Source: Rhopalosiphum padi
Lineage: Eukaryota > Arthropoda > Insecta > Hemiptera > Aphididae
Assembly: GCF_020882245.1 (NCBI RefSeq)
Contig: NC_083597.1
Span: 71,774,152 to 71,838,151, forward strand
DNA length: 64,000 nucleotides
Direction: 5' to 3'
Shown here piece after piece: positions 38,601 through 51,400 of this stretch. Position numbers and translations under genes: made by a program. Each line of letters opens with the position of its first letter. The first letter of the stretch is position 1. The notes below the pieces were generated by a model. That model did not search any database. It was not told the origin of the DNA and worked only from the letters and a program-made list of their open reading frames with translations.

Positions 38601-40040
38601 TAGAAATTACTACAAATGGTGAACATTTACCGATCAATGATACCAGTAAGGATTATAGTAGTCTAAAATCAAATACACAAGATTGGCAATTAAATTCTTT
38701 ATCAATTGCATCATCGATATCTAATAATTATCAACAAACCAATAAAGTTCACTGTATAGACAAAAGAACACAAAGTTCTGATTCAACTACTTCTTCAATG
38801 GTAATAATAAATTATATAATTATGTTTAAACTTTATTTAATTTTATTACCTATACGACTAAAAATAATAAAAATAATTATATACCAGTACCAATTACTAT
38901 TTGTACAACTTGGATATTAAATAAAAGTTTTAATTGAATTTTTAATAAATCTTGGAATTTAAAAAAAAAATGGTAATTAATTGAAAATTGTAGGTTCTAT
39001 TTATTCTTAGTCTATTCATGTTTAATATTTCCATAGTCATTAGTTTTTTATTTATATAAAAAAATAAAATATAAAATTAAAATTTATACTTTCATAATGT
39101 TTTATTATAATAATATTATAATGTTTAATTAATGGTTGTGCAATAATAATAACAACTAGAGTTCTGACTTTAATGCTCTAAAGCAGTAATCGGCAACCTT
39201 TTTGGACTTATGGTACACATGCACGAATTAAAAAGATTTAGCGGGCTGGAAAAAATAAAAATTGTATATTCTTAAATTAGTTATTATGGAAAAAAAATAC
39301 TGTCTAAATTTTAAAAACAATGAAATGTATAAAAAAAAATGTTGTCATTCTAAAATTTAAAACTGCCGGTGCCGACCACTGCTCTAAACAATCTCAAAAA
39401 CGTCTCGATAAAATATTATTTATGCACTAAAAAAATGACTATTCAAAAAATAATAAAATATTTTAAAGTAAAGTATTATATTATTTATATTATTAAACTT
39501 GTCTAAATGGTAGCATACTATATAGCACAACTATATAACACTATAATAGTACAACTCATTGCAATTAATTTCATTTACTGCAACTATTGTCTTCATCATT
39601 AAACGCAAAGTGCACAATTTTGTTGACAAATAACAAAAAATGTCTTAAAAAAAAAACTTAAAAATCAAAAAAGTTAATGAAATGCAAAAAATATCTAATA
39701 ATAGTTGCGTTTTTTATTAAATAAAAATAAATAATTATTTTTAATGGAAAAAGTTAAAAATGACTTAATAAATTTGATTAGAAGTAAGAGTGTCTCGTTG
39801 CATCTCTCTAATTTATCCTTTACTCCTATATAAAGAATTTAGCATCAATATGTATAAATAATTACAATGTTGATGTAAACATTGTAAACCATGTTTTATG
39901 ATTTTGTGAAATATTAAATATTAATATTTTATTATTATATGATGTTAACATAGATTTCATTGAAACAGTCTACTCAAGAAGTTGAAAGTGAAGCAGAAAG
40001 TTTAACTAGTCTTGGAGAAGTTAACTATTTTTCTAAATGA
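32654..40040 (+). CDS. Unrecognised multi-exon protein, 5' end incomplete
   Basis: Twelve exons chain in frame with GT/AG junctions: 32654-32741, 33293-33486, 34445-34511, 34601-34965, 35573-35943, 36015-36224, 36318-36408, 36503-36638, 37755-37901, 38387-38501, 38559-38800 and 39954-40040 (TGA). About 703 residues are visible; the initiator exon upstream is not located. The first part has a lysine-rich probably helical segment (KEMVKNDFVNASTLIYKAKK, exon 2). Exon 5 is the best conserved-looking part: GLEPETCKCH followed by helices such as EIRKIICGMLDNM and an acidic segment. From exon 8 on it is Asn/Ser/Gln-rich and probably disordered, ending SLGEVNYFSK. No signal peptide or membrane segment is seen. 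I do not recognise the family; a cytoskeletal or centrosomal coiled-coil protein is one possibility. The last acceptor may instead be at 39968, five codons later and in the same frame. Unbroken phase across eleven introns supports a real gene. Confidence 0.8.
33662..33838. mobile_element. hAT-like MITE with poly-G tract, 177 bp
   Basis: The ends form an imperfect inverted repeat: CAGAGCCGTAGTCAG on the left, and CAGTGGCGTAGCCAG as the reverse complement of the right end. A G13 run (33687-33699) starts 25 bases in. No convincing 8-bp target duplication is left, so the insertion may be old. It lies in the intron between exons 2 and 3 of the unrecognised gene. Confidence 0.65.
37968..38341. mobile_element. 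hAT-like non-autonomous element, 374 bp
   Basis: Perfect 14-base inverted ends CATAGGCGCAATTA / TAATTGCGCCTATG are bordered by the exact 8-bp duplication AGTCTAAT (37960-37967 and 38342-38349). A G11 run starts 27 bases from the left end (37995-38005) and a second G11 run lies at 38268-38278, 63 bases from the right end. There is no coding capacity. It is inside the intron between exons 9 and 10 of the unrecognised gene, ending 45 bases before the next exon. Confidence 0.93.
39184..39381. mobile_element. hAT-like MITE, 198 bp
   Basis: The left end CAGTAATCGGCAACC pairs with the right end GGTGCCGACCACTG as an imperfect inverted repeat of the common hAT form CAG..TCGGCA.C. Flanking octamers CTCTAAAG (39176-39183) and CTCTAAAC (39382-39389) differ at one base, fitting an aged 8-bp target duplication. 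It lies in the last intron of the unrecognised gene. No coding capacity. Confidence 0.88.
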
Positions 40041-40077
40041 TCCACAAGGTACTCGTCAGCTGGAGAAGTTAAACATA

Positions 40078-40083
40078 AATAAA
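40078..40083 (+). terminator. Polyadenylation signal of the unrecognised gene
   Basis: AATAAA occurs 38 bases after the TGA at 40038-40040. The close spacing suggests a very short 3' untranslated region, although further AT-rich hexamers follow. Confidence 0.4.
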
Positions 40084-40089
40084 TACTTT

Positions 40090-42835
40090 AATTTGATTCA
40101 AAAGTTCAAAAAAATAATTATGATTTACATTTGAGTGTTAGAAGTATGATTTACTTCACATAAAATATACCAATTATTACTACTATTTTTATATAATATG
40201 AAAAATTATTAAAAAAACAAAAAGTTATTTCTTTGTTTATACAATTTAATATAAATAATATAATAATATAATTTCAGAAATATATATCTATAAAAATTTT
40301 ATAATTTTTGTTAAAAATTTAATATTTAAATCAAGGTTTAGAATAAAGGTTTAATTATAAAAATACTTTTTTTTATAATATACAACATTAATAAATCATA
40401 ATTAATGTTTTATCACAGACCATATGAAATATGAAAATATTAAATAATATTATATAATATAAATTGTGGTATTATTTTAACATTTTTTCTTATCAGCCAT
40501 CAAGTAAGAATGTTTTTAAGTAAATGAAATGTGCTAATTGAGATTGTTCAATTGTACTTTGATTTTTTTTTTAATTAATGTCGAATTCAGAATTATACAA
40601 GAAGTTTATTAATGGGATCAGCCATGAGCCACTAAAGTATATTTAAAGAACAATTACAATACCTAACTAAATTTAAAATACCTATCTATATTTATAAGTA
40701 TAAAGCACGGATTACTATGCAATTGCATATTTTTGGAATTTGTGAATTTTTTTTTACACATTAACATTGCATGTTTTTATATATTTTTACAAAATTCAAA
40801 ATATATTGTATATTGAAGAAAAAATCTAAAAAAGTATCTAGAAAAATTAAAAATATATTTTGTAGGCACTAAATAGTAATGCAAATATGATAAAAATATA
40901 TATAAATATATATAATATATATATATTATACCTACAATACTTAGTTGCTTCAAATATGTTCAAACAATTTCAGTTGATGTTGAACAATTGTTCACAGTCT
41001 AAAAAATATGTTAACAGATAAATTGTACAGCTTTACTAAAGAAAAACTGGAAATGCATATAGTTATTTATTTTAATAATAAATATAATTTTAAAAATATA
41101 TTAATTTATTCAAAAAATTCTCTAAAAAAATGTTTTTTTCATTCAGTTTATACCTTATTGATTATTATTATTTAAGTTGTTAAATTTGTAAATAAAAAAA
41201 TTGTTAATTTTTTTACCATAATTAATTTTAAAAAAATTCTTGCATATTTTTACAATTTGATTGCATATTTTGATACTTTTTAGTGAATAAAAATCCGCGT
41301 TCTATTTACAAGTTATAATTGTATAAAATTTATGTTGAAGATTACTTAAACACAGTGGCAGTGTCAATATTTTTTATTGGGGGGGGGGCTTATTTTCAGG
41401 AAATTGTTACTAAAAATGTTTTAGGTATATTGCTAAATAAATAATCAAAAATTATACCTATTTTATTATTATTACAAATGTACTACAAATTTCCTCCGTT
41501 TTCTTTTATTTGTATGTAACAATACATAACTTTTTATTTTTTAATGTATGCGATTTTAGAAAGTGTCCCATTAGTAAATGTGTAAAAAAGCAAAAAGCAT
41601 ATTTAATTTTAATATAATATCCAAATTTAAAATAATATAATGAAGACTAAAACTCTTTAAATCAATTAATTTTATTTCATATATTAATAATGATTTCTTT
41701 AATTACTTAACATATTTTTAACATTAAATTTTGGCCCCTCCCCTATAAAATGGAATGGGGTAATGGAAGGGCAAAATCAAATGTTGGGGGACACTTGCCT
41801 ATTTTCGATCCCGTGTAGCGCTGCCCCTGCTTAAACAGTTAAATGGTGGTCTAGTTGTGTTATTCATATGTCTGTTCTCAAAAGAAGACATCTCCTAGCC
41901 AAATTTGATAAAATATATGACTACCTCATTAGGTACTTCAGTGATTTTCAATGACATCGACAACTATGCCAGTCGCCAATGCCTAACATCAACACGTAGG
42001 ACATTATAAAACTATATTATAAAACTAAAACCATTAGTTGTAACTTTGTAATTATAAGTAAATTCAGCATAAATCTTAAATTTTCATAAAGCTATGATGA
42101 AAAAATTCAAATTCATTCAAATTCAAATGATGAATGTTTGCCATCGAAAGAATATATTTAATTTTAATTTTTTTATTGATTATAATTAATTTTTACTACA
42201 ACGGCTATTGTAATTATACACAATACATTTCTTAACCACTATATTTATTTATAATTACACAAAGTTCAGTATTTTTATCAATATGAACTTATTTATTGTT
42301 CTTCTTATCACATTACCCACTTCATAGTTCATACAATAATAAAAATATAAAAATAATACCTAAAACTAATAAAAAACTATAATACTTTCTGCGGTTTATA
42401 CGTTTAAAAAGTATTGAACTAGATACTGCAGTAACCAGTAGTCAATATATATTTAGAATTGCAAATCTGTAAAAGTATACCTAAATATTTAAACAAAGGG
42501 TCTCAATTAGACAGCAATCAGTGGATTTATATAAATATATTATAAGCAATAATGTGTTAATAATTTATAAAAATTTTAAAAATGGTGTTAAATAAATTAT
42601 GGGTACTGACGTGTGCCCAACCTTATGGAGTGATAGACGATGGTAAATAATTTAAGTTAATTTTAAACGACCCTATAATCGGCGGGAACATATTTGAGGT
42701 TAAAAACGAATTGTATGCGTTAACTTGATGGTTTAGATTTGGAAAATTTATTCGCTTGGTGAAAACTGAAAATCATTATGACCAAGTACACAATTCGAAT
42801 TTGAATTTTGCATTTAGCACAACGGTTATTGAATT
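40090..42835. other. AT-rich intergenic region
   Basis: Apart from the hAT-like element at 41353-41829, this region is AT-rich with a TA repeat near 40900-40930. No gene or RNA structure is recognised. Confidence 0.6.
41353..41829. mobile_element. hAT-like non-autonomous element with poly-G tract, 477 bp
   Basis: An exact 8-bp duplication CTTAAACA flanks the element (41345-41352 and 41830-41837). Ends are short and imperfect inverted repeats, CAGTGGCAGTG against CAGGGGCAGCG (reverse complement of the right end). A G10 run begins 26 bases from the left end (41379-41388). No coding capacity is seen. Confidence 0.88.
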
Positions 42836-42839
42836 TAAT

Positions 42840-43430
42840 TGACTAGTTTTCCGATAAATCACATAACCTCAACTAGCATGGGAGAAAAAACGGTTGGCCC
42901 ACCTTTTCACGTCGTTACTACACCGGAATCGTCTGCCGCCACAAGCGTCATCCCCGCGATCCTCACACGACGCCCCGCCATCGCGTACCACAACCACACT
43001 ACCACTTGTCTTTTCTCTACCCCGCTCGTGAATCACCGGTTCCCGCGATTTATTTGTTGATTGTTGACATCTACTGATCGGTGAACGGACGCATCGAAGA
43101 CGAATACCTACCGAATGTCGAATCACTTGTGTTTTGCTCTCTCATTTTGTTATCGGTTCCTCGAACGGCTCCCTCGATACGAATCCTGTCCGCGCGTTAT
43201 CGTATAGACTTCTCCGTCCGCCGTCCCGCTAAAAACCGCATCCATGTAATCTGACTGGCAACGAGTTTCCCGGGTAACTGTGGCGTTCCAAGTCACTTGT
43301 ACAACGATTTTTGGACGCGCCTGTCCTGCTCGCACGTGAACTGCGCGTTTCCTGTCATCACATCCTGTATTACAAACGAGTACGTACGTATCCACATGAT
43401 GGCACAAGACTTGTGGTTATAAGTGGTTTT
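42840..43430. promoter_or_regulatory. CpG-rich island, probable promoter of the MBD-PHD-F-box gene
   Basis: GC and CpG density jump here in an otherwise AT-rich region. The downstream gene has its ATG at 45402, nine bases after a splice acceptor at 45391-45392, so it must have at least one untranslated exon upstream, and this island about 2 kb away is the best candidate. Opposing open frames (42839-43060 on plus, 42869-43126 and 43150-43407 on minus) are composition artefacts. Confidence 0.5.
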
Positions 43431-45392
43431 ATATTATTATTATAGTTATGTGTACGGTCATAATGTGTTTTATAATTGAAAAATTATATTTATAATATAT
43501 CTATGATGCGTTTCGTGTGACACAAATTGTTATTGAAAACGCATCTTGTGTGTCCGAAGTGCCCGCAGAAACGTCATATTATTATCCACTAGTGGCTGAA
43601 ACCTAGCATATGTGCTTTTTTAGAAAAAATGGTTGTATCCTTTACTATACTCTCCAGGGACTTTGGGAGTAGAATTTTCTGTCAACCGTTTCATTTTAAA
43701 TTTCTTGAGTTGCTGTGCCAGTTGTAAGGTGTGATCAAACAACCAAAACAATTTATATATGTTTATTGTAATGCCTTGTAGAGTGGTGATATTGTATACG
43801 AGTACAGCTAATAATTTTATGTTAATAATGTCTTTGTATTATGAATAGCTCTATTTGTTACATTCAACTATTGTGTAGTTTCCTGAATTTTACAACACAT
43901 TAAAAATTTACTTGACAATATTTTATATTGTGAAATGGGCTAATCTGGATAGTTAATCAAATTTCAAGTAGGCACTTTGCCCAATTTAAAATCAAAACAA
44001 AAAATAATTAAGAATTTGATAATCCATTTATTTTAATAAATATTAGTTCTATATTATACACAATATGCCAAGTGGTATTGATTTACATTCCTGTATTTAT
44101 ATATATATATATTTTATTATTATTCATCAATTAAATTATAAAGTTACCTAAGTATTTTGAATAATTCACTTCTATAAGCAAAGCTGATAGTGAAGAAAAT
44201 GATTTTCAACATCTAGTATTTAAAACTAGTCATACTATAATATTACATAGAAATAATATGATTAAATTAACAATAAAGTTTTTATAATATTTCTATTAAG
44301 TAAGCAAAAACAATTTTTTATTATATAGATAGCCCGGTTTTGTATTAATATTATTGACAATATATTTGTAACCTCAAAATTTAGGAAGTCAAAAATAGTA
44401 GGTCCTTTATAATCAACAAAATGCTTACCGAACTCTTTTTTTGGGTACCATACAGAAATGTCAAATGCTCTAATGTCACGCTTGTCTTCTTTTTTACTAA
44501 TTTTACTTGGAAAATTGGGAAAGCAAATTGTTAGTACAAAATTTTACTAGAAGTACCTTAAGTTGTTAATAGTTTTCTGCCGTGGAATCCTAAAGACTTT
44601 TTTTGTCCAGACAGTCTTACAATTAAATAGGTCTTAATTATCAAATTCCTCCTTATGCTATTAATCTTTATTTAGAGATAAGACTTATTTAAAATTTGGT
44701 AAATGGTTAAGTTATTATTATATTATATTAACTTGCACATTTTACAATTATACAACTGACAAGAACGCAAATAATATAATAATAATTTATAAGAAAGAAA
44801 TATCAGTATTTAATTGATCACTAGTATAATAAATTGCATTTAGCATAATTTGTCATCTTTAAGTATTCGATTACACAAATTACTTTAACCTACCATTAGT
44901 TGCTATATTAATATTAAAACAACCTAACTCAATAATATAAAAAAAGTACATGTTTGTTTGTGTGTTTAAAATATTCTAAGATATTTAAATATTGTCAATA
45001 TTTAACTTGATTTTTTCAAATTGTTTGAATTGTTGTTTTTAAATATTCAATTTAATTCTGAGTATTAATTTTCAAAATGTTTAAAGCATTCAAATTAAGT
45101 TCAATAAGTTCAAGAATCCATTCTCACTATTATATGACATATAATTTATGAATCATACCTTTTTAACCTTAATTTTATAGTTATTTTTTGCATATAAACA
45201 TTATTTTTGTTTGGATATTTTATATTTTTTTATGTATAATTTATTTTTAGCTCATATACTTTATTTTTATTATTTGTTTTAGCTCCTTGTTAGCACTTAT
45301 AAATTTAAATATTAATTTAAATTTATTTTTATCTTTTATAACTTAATATTATAAAATGTTAATAATATTTTTTTAATTTTGTATTATTCTAG
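43431..45392 (+). other. Probable first intron of the MBD-PHD-F-box gene
   Basis: This AT-rich stretch lies between the CpG-rich island and the first coding exon. It ends in the acceptor TATTATTCTAG. The donor of the untranslated exon was not identified. No other feature is recognised. Confidence 0.4.
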
Positions 45393-45401
45393 ATACCAAC
45401 A

Positions 45402-48400
45402 ATGGATAAATTGGAGAGAAAGAAATCTGCTGGTTTAAAAGTAATTAACAGATTTGTATATCATAATTTAAAATTATAACTACTAATAATATGCATCATA
45501 GATTTTTTGATTATACTTAATCAAACAGTACGATTTAAATATGTTAATTTTATATAAAATTGCTCTACCAAGCGATCCTTTTTTCTGTTAACCAATGTAC
45601 TTTAGTATGTTGAAAACAACGGTAAATTTCAGAATTTTGCTGTAAATTTTAATATTAATGCCATTTGAAATTTGACCCCTGGTAAAGTAACTTGGTTTCA
45701 GTAATTTTAACTGAAGTTAAAAATAAATGTTCTATTTTATTATTATGTAGATAAATAAAACATTATGTAGAGTTTATTGTAAAATGTAATAATTAATAAA
45801 TAGATCCTGTATGTTTATGCACTAAAAACAACCAAAATAAACACTTAAATTTTTAAATTTATAAATTTAAATTAAAAATAACTTTTGTACTACATTTTTT
45901 ATTTCAATTTCATTTGAGACCAGGGCCTGAATAAGGAGTTGGTCGTCAGTAGGCTAGGGTTGATTTGGCGCCCTAGGTTTTAGCCTACTCAGCTTATTGG
46001 TTAATCAGGCGTTGTTTGAGACTATTTCATTGTAGATTGTTATTGTTGCGCTAATGCTATTGATGCAAAATAAACAACTTCTGATTTTAACCAAGTTATT
46101 TAACTGTATAACTATTGTTACCATTTTTATTTTTCACCTTTAGGCTTAATTATCTATTTTCTTTTTGCTTTATATCTACAATTTTATAAAGCATTATGTT
46201 TTTTTTTTTATGAATTTAATAAAACACTAGTTATATTCTATATGGTTAAACATTTTATATCTCTTTTAAATTTCAATATTCATTTTAATATATTGTTTAA
46301 TAATATGTAGAGGATGATTTCTATGTTGGTATCACTGATTACCTATCTCATTTACTGAGTACTGACAACTGTACATCGAAGGATTTTTCTTATCCATTTA
46401 AGTTGTTCAACATTTTTAAGTTATTAGATTCACTTTTTTTATTATTATGGGTTTAAAAAATGAGTAACTTAATGGTAAGTTAATAAATACATATTTTATT
46501 TTATGTAAAATGCTTTCTGTTAAACTAAAAATTATGAATTAAAAAATAAAAATGCAATATTACAAATTTAGTATGTATTGTTTTAGTGCAGATTAATTCT
46601 TATTAAATAACATTCACTAATCCTATTAAATAATGTTAATATAATAAAACAAATATATAATACAATGGATATTTTTCACTATTAAACTTAGTATAATTTG
46701 TTTCATTTTTGTAAAAACTCAGCTTTATTTCATTAATAAAATGTAGTCTAGATTAGCTTATAATATAATAAATGAAAAAATAATTTCTTATTGTGTTAAT
46801 TGTATATTTCATGCTCGGTTAAAAATAAAGTTTTAATTTGTTTATTTTTAGGAAACCAATAATCTTTTAAACCTAGAAGCAAATTTTATTGGATTTGATA
46901 TTGATGATGAAGTATTGATAATAATTGAAAATAAGAAAAAATGTAAGTTTTTCATTCATTATATGTTTATACAGCTTTTATATTTAACTTAAAATTCAAT
47001 GTTTTTACAAATTTAAAAAAAAATTTATATGGTTGTATTTAGCATTAAAAATGGAACTTAGTAAAGAAACAGGTGAACCTATGGAAGTAGACGAGCCAAA
47101 TGACAGTCCATCCATTGTTAATAATAATCATGTTAATAAAAAGAAACAATCTAAATCAAGTAGTAAGTTAGAAAAATTATATTTGTAAACCTGTTTGTTT
47201 TCTTTTATTTTATGACATGTGTTAAATATATATATATATTATTTATAGTATCATCACCAGAACCTAATGATGTAAAGAATAATCGAAGTAATAAGAGGCA
47301 CAAGAAAGATAACACACGAAATGATACCTTAGAATCTTTGGAATTAAATGTTCCACCTTCTTTAGGTGAGTGACAGAAATGTATAATACATTTATCAGAA
47401 AACATAAAATCTCCCAATTCTTCTCACTTAGTACACAAAATTTTACAATTCATTTACATATATATATATATTAAATGTTAATTTTTATAAGTGTTATTAA
47501 CTTAATTTTTAATGTATTTGTTGCTATTCTTTCTTGACATCTTAATATTCTTTGTTTTACGTACATCCATCATATATTCCACAAACTTTTAATTTTTTGT
47601 GGTGTATTAAGATATCTTAGAAGTTTTGATCTATTTTTATTTGATTGAATAAATTCTATTTATTATAATTAATCAGTTATTTAATTTAAATAAATAAATA
47701 AATAGTTCATAACTAAGTTTCACACCATTAAGATGTGGATAAGGTATTATAAAAACCTTGGTTTAACATTTTATCTTTTATTTTAATCTTATCTTTGAAT
47801 TGACATTTGGTATTCGGAAATGCCAATTCAAATTTGTATAGGAATACCAACACAATATAATATATTATTTATAGTTAATAAGTAAGATAGACAAATGGGT
47901 ATCGATCTGTTGTATACATTAGGTATAGTGTAAAACGGTGTGAATTATAGGTTCAAGTAGATAATATCTTAAAAAATGCACATACTTTTATAATTTTGTT
48001 GGTAAAGAAAAATCTATAATATACATAAAAACTTTTAAGTCTCACAATTAATGGTTATGAAAGATAATAAAATAATTAACGTGGTTAAAATACATAATTT
48101 TGTCCAAATTTAATCTACAAATATATTTATAAAAAATATACAAATTGAAGATTTTAAAAATGTTATACTATAAAATACTTGCAGTTGGTTAATTCTTATA
48201 ATTTTGACAAATTTTGTAAAAATTTAAGCTTTAAATGCATATAAGAAGAAAAATTGTGCCTATTTAATTTTTTAATTTTTATAAGAATAACTTATCTAAG
48301 GTCCTGTATTGAATTTTTAAGAATTTAGACCCAGTAAATAATTAACATTTATAGAAAAATAATTTAAATATTTTAATGCTTGTAAATAGCTCAATAAGTA

Positions 48401-51400
48401 TCTAAATATTTTTAAAATTATTTCATGTAAGTACAAACTAAATCAAGTTTTCAATACAAAACCACCCATTTTATCTTCTACTTGTTGTAAAAAAAAACCA
48501 TACATTTAAAATCAATACAAAAATTGCTCTGCTTAGAATCTAAAGTAAATACAGGAGAACATAATATATTATGTGTGTACCTTATACAAAATGTATTTAA
48601 GTTATAGAAATTAAAACTACATTTTTCCCAAAGAGAGACTTTGTCCACATATGCTATAGTCCGCGCAACGAAAATTGGCGGGTGTCCAGCACGACTATTA
48701 GCCATTTCCACTCAGTGGTCCTCATACTTCCAAAACTAATTGCCGCGTTTATTGTGTAAACATCGCAGTAGCATGGCGCGGTGCAGTTTGAGGACCTACG
48801 GCTAACCACCGGTTTATGGCGGGCAGGTCGCAGGGTCACTGGCCAGTTTTTGTTGCGTGGACTATAATGAAAAAACTAGGTAAAGTTATGTGTTCTGCAT
48901 GTATCAATATCATAAATATTTACATCTATTTGACTATTTGACTAATTTATTACAGTATTTATGTTTAAATTCTTTGAATTTTTTTATACTTTGATGACTA
49001 TTGTTTTTGCAATTATGTATGTTGAATTTAAGATAATGAAATTGGTTAATTTTATTAGTGATATTGTCACATTTAAGATATTTTTACAGAATATAATTTT
49101 AAATTTCTATGTTTAAAAAAAATACATATCAGAATTATTTATATTTTATTTTAATATTTAAATGTCTAATAATATAATGCTCTATTATTTTTTCTTAATG
49201 TCTCATTCTATAGAAGTAATTTTTTTAAAGTAAATTTTTACACATTCTTTGATTAATTACCATTATTCTTCTTTTATTTTAAATTATGATTACTGAACTA
49301 ATAACCTTCTATTTAAAATAATAATAATATTGTGTAATATGATAAAGTTTTAAAGAATTCATAGGTTAATCGAACAAAGCACAAGTTAAATTAAAAATGT
49401 GTTGGTATTACAAAATGGCACCTTGAACCACAATATTTTAGTGTTTAATTATCAATTAATTTAAACAACATTAAATAATAAGATAAATATGTTTAGCTTA
49501 CTACTCTATATTTATTATAATATTCTTATGAAATTTCGGATTTAAAGGGCAACAATAAATCATTATGTATCTTAATGTTATACAAATAAATGGTACCTAT
49601 TATATTTCATGTTTAGTATATGTATACTGTGTTAAAGGTTTTCTAAATATGAATAAAGATAGAATTGAATTATAAATATTATTACAAAACAGTTTTGATG
49701 TATTATGTTGATTGATTTTTAATGTTTTAGAACTTACTACTCCTACATTTAACTTGACTTCTAACAGTAGAACGCGCCGTAGTACAGGCAGAAAAATTAA
49801 TGTTGACATAACTGATGCAATTTTTAAACTCCCATTTGAGCATGGTAAGTAAATTAATTATTAAAGATTTATTTTGGTTGATTATCTGTGATAAATATTT
49901 TTCAGGATGGAAACGAGAATTAGTATATAGAACATCAGGTGAATCTACTGTTCTCAATCGGGCAAATAGAAGTGGTGATGTATACTATTATTCTCCAAAT
50001 AACCGAAAACTACGATCATTACGAGAAATTCAGGAACAGTTGGATATCTCATCTGATAAAACTTCTCTTACTATCGACAGTTTTACTTTTTTAAAACAAC
50101 CAATTGGCATGAATGATAGATCAAAAGAACTGATCAGAGATGCAAATTCTAAATTATCTAAGGTAATAAAAACAAGGCTGCATACGAACTGAGTCCCAGT
50201 ATAACCTATTATGACGAATTGAATCCCAGTGTGTTTTAGGGTATACAAATAAGTCCAGTAAAATTTTAGGTATAATACTAATTGAGTCGATGTTTTAATA
50301 TTAACTAAGTCTTGTCAAATTAAAAATAAAACATTTCCCTTCCCATTTTTACAGACTTAGGAGTTAGGACTGATTGTAACAAAACAATCTATAAGTATGG
50401 TTAAAAATTTTTTTTTTTTAAATATTTTATAATATAAATATATAATAATGTAGGGGTTTAATATAATATGAATAATTTGTATATAATTAAATAAATATTA
50501 TGATAAAATAACATCGTTTATATTGGTAAAAATGTATGGGATAAGCATTGTATATATTCAAATACAGTTATTGGTGTTTGATTGCAACAGCTGCATGATT
50601 TCTTTTTTTTTATTTTATATAATTTCTTGTATTAATTATAGGAACACTTCTAGTTTTTATATACATTTTGCATTGTACATTCAATAAAATGTTTATAAAT
50701 TGGTAAATTTTTGGATGGGCTGAATAAAACTATTAAAAATAATATTTTACTCAAAATAATCCTTGGACTCAATTTGTATACTATTAGTTTCCTAACCCCC
50801 GAATCAATTAGTGTATTATTTTTTCCTATTCAGAGGTATAGGGACTCAATTAGTATATAGTGATAAACAATTTTATATTTAATTTTTGTTTTTTTGTACC
50901 AATTTATTTTATTGTCAAATAACACTTGAACATGAATTTTCTTGAAATAAAAAATTGATGGGGGAGTTTTACAAATCTTAGTAAGGACTGTATAAAACAA
51001 TGATAAAATAATTTTTAAGTTTGTGTAATGCAAGAATATTTTGAGGGAAGGGGTTTGACCTCCCTCACAGTTTCCTTGGTTTTTTATTGAATCATGAACA
51101 TTTCAAACAGTTATATGTTTGGTAAAAATTGTTATTTGAACAATTTAATAGTTCAAATTTCATTAAGTTTGGAATGTTCGAGTATGGAAGCAAATGTGAT
51201 TTTTCTACAATGGATACGTTTAGTGAAATATTAATATCACATTTATAGTATAATTAATAATATTAATTTTATTTTATATCATCTCCATTTTTTCTTACTA
51301 GCATACAAAAGATTACATAATAAAAAATAATAAATATTGAATGATTTTGGTAAGTTATAAAATAAAAATTTGATGTAAAGTTAACTCTTTGGACAAATGC

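Noticed and set aside
42839..43407. Open frames on both strands in the CpG-rich island
   Set aside because: Opposing overlapping frames with no similarity; better explained as promoter sequence.
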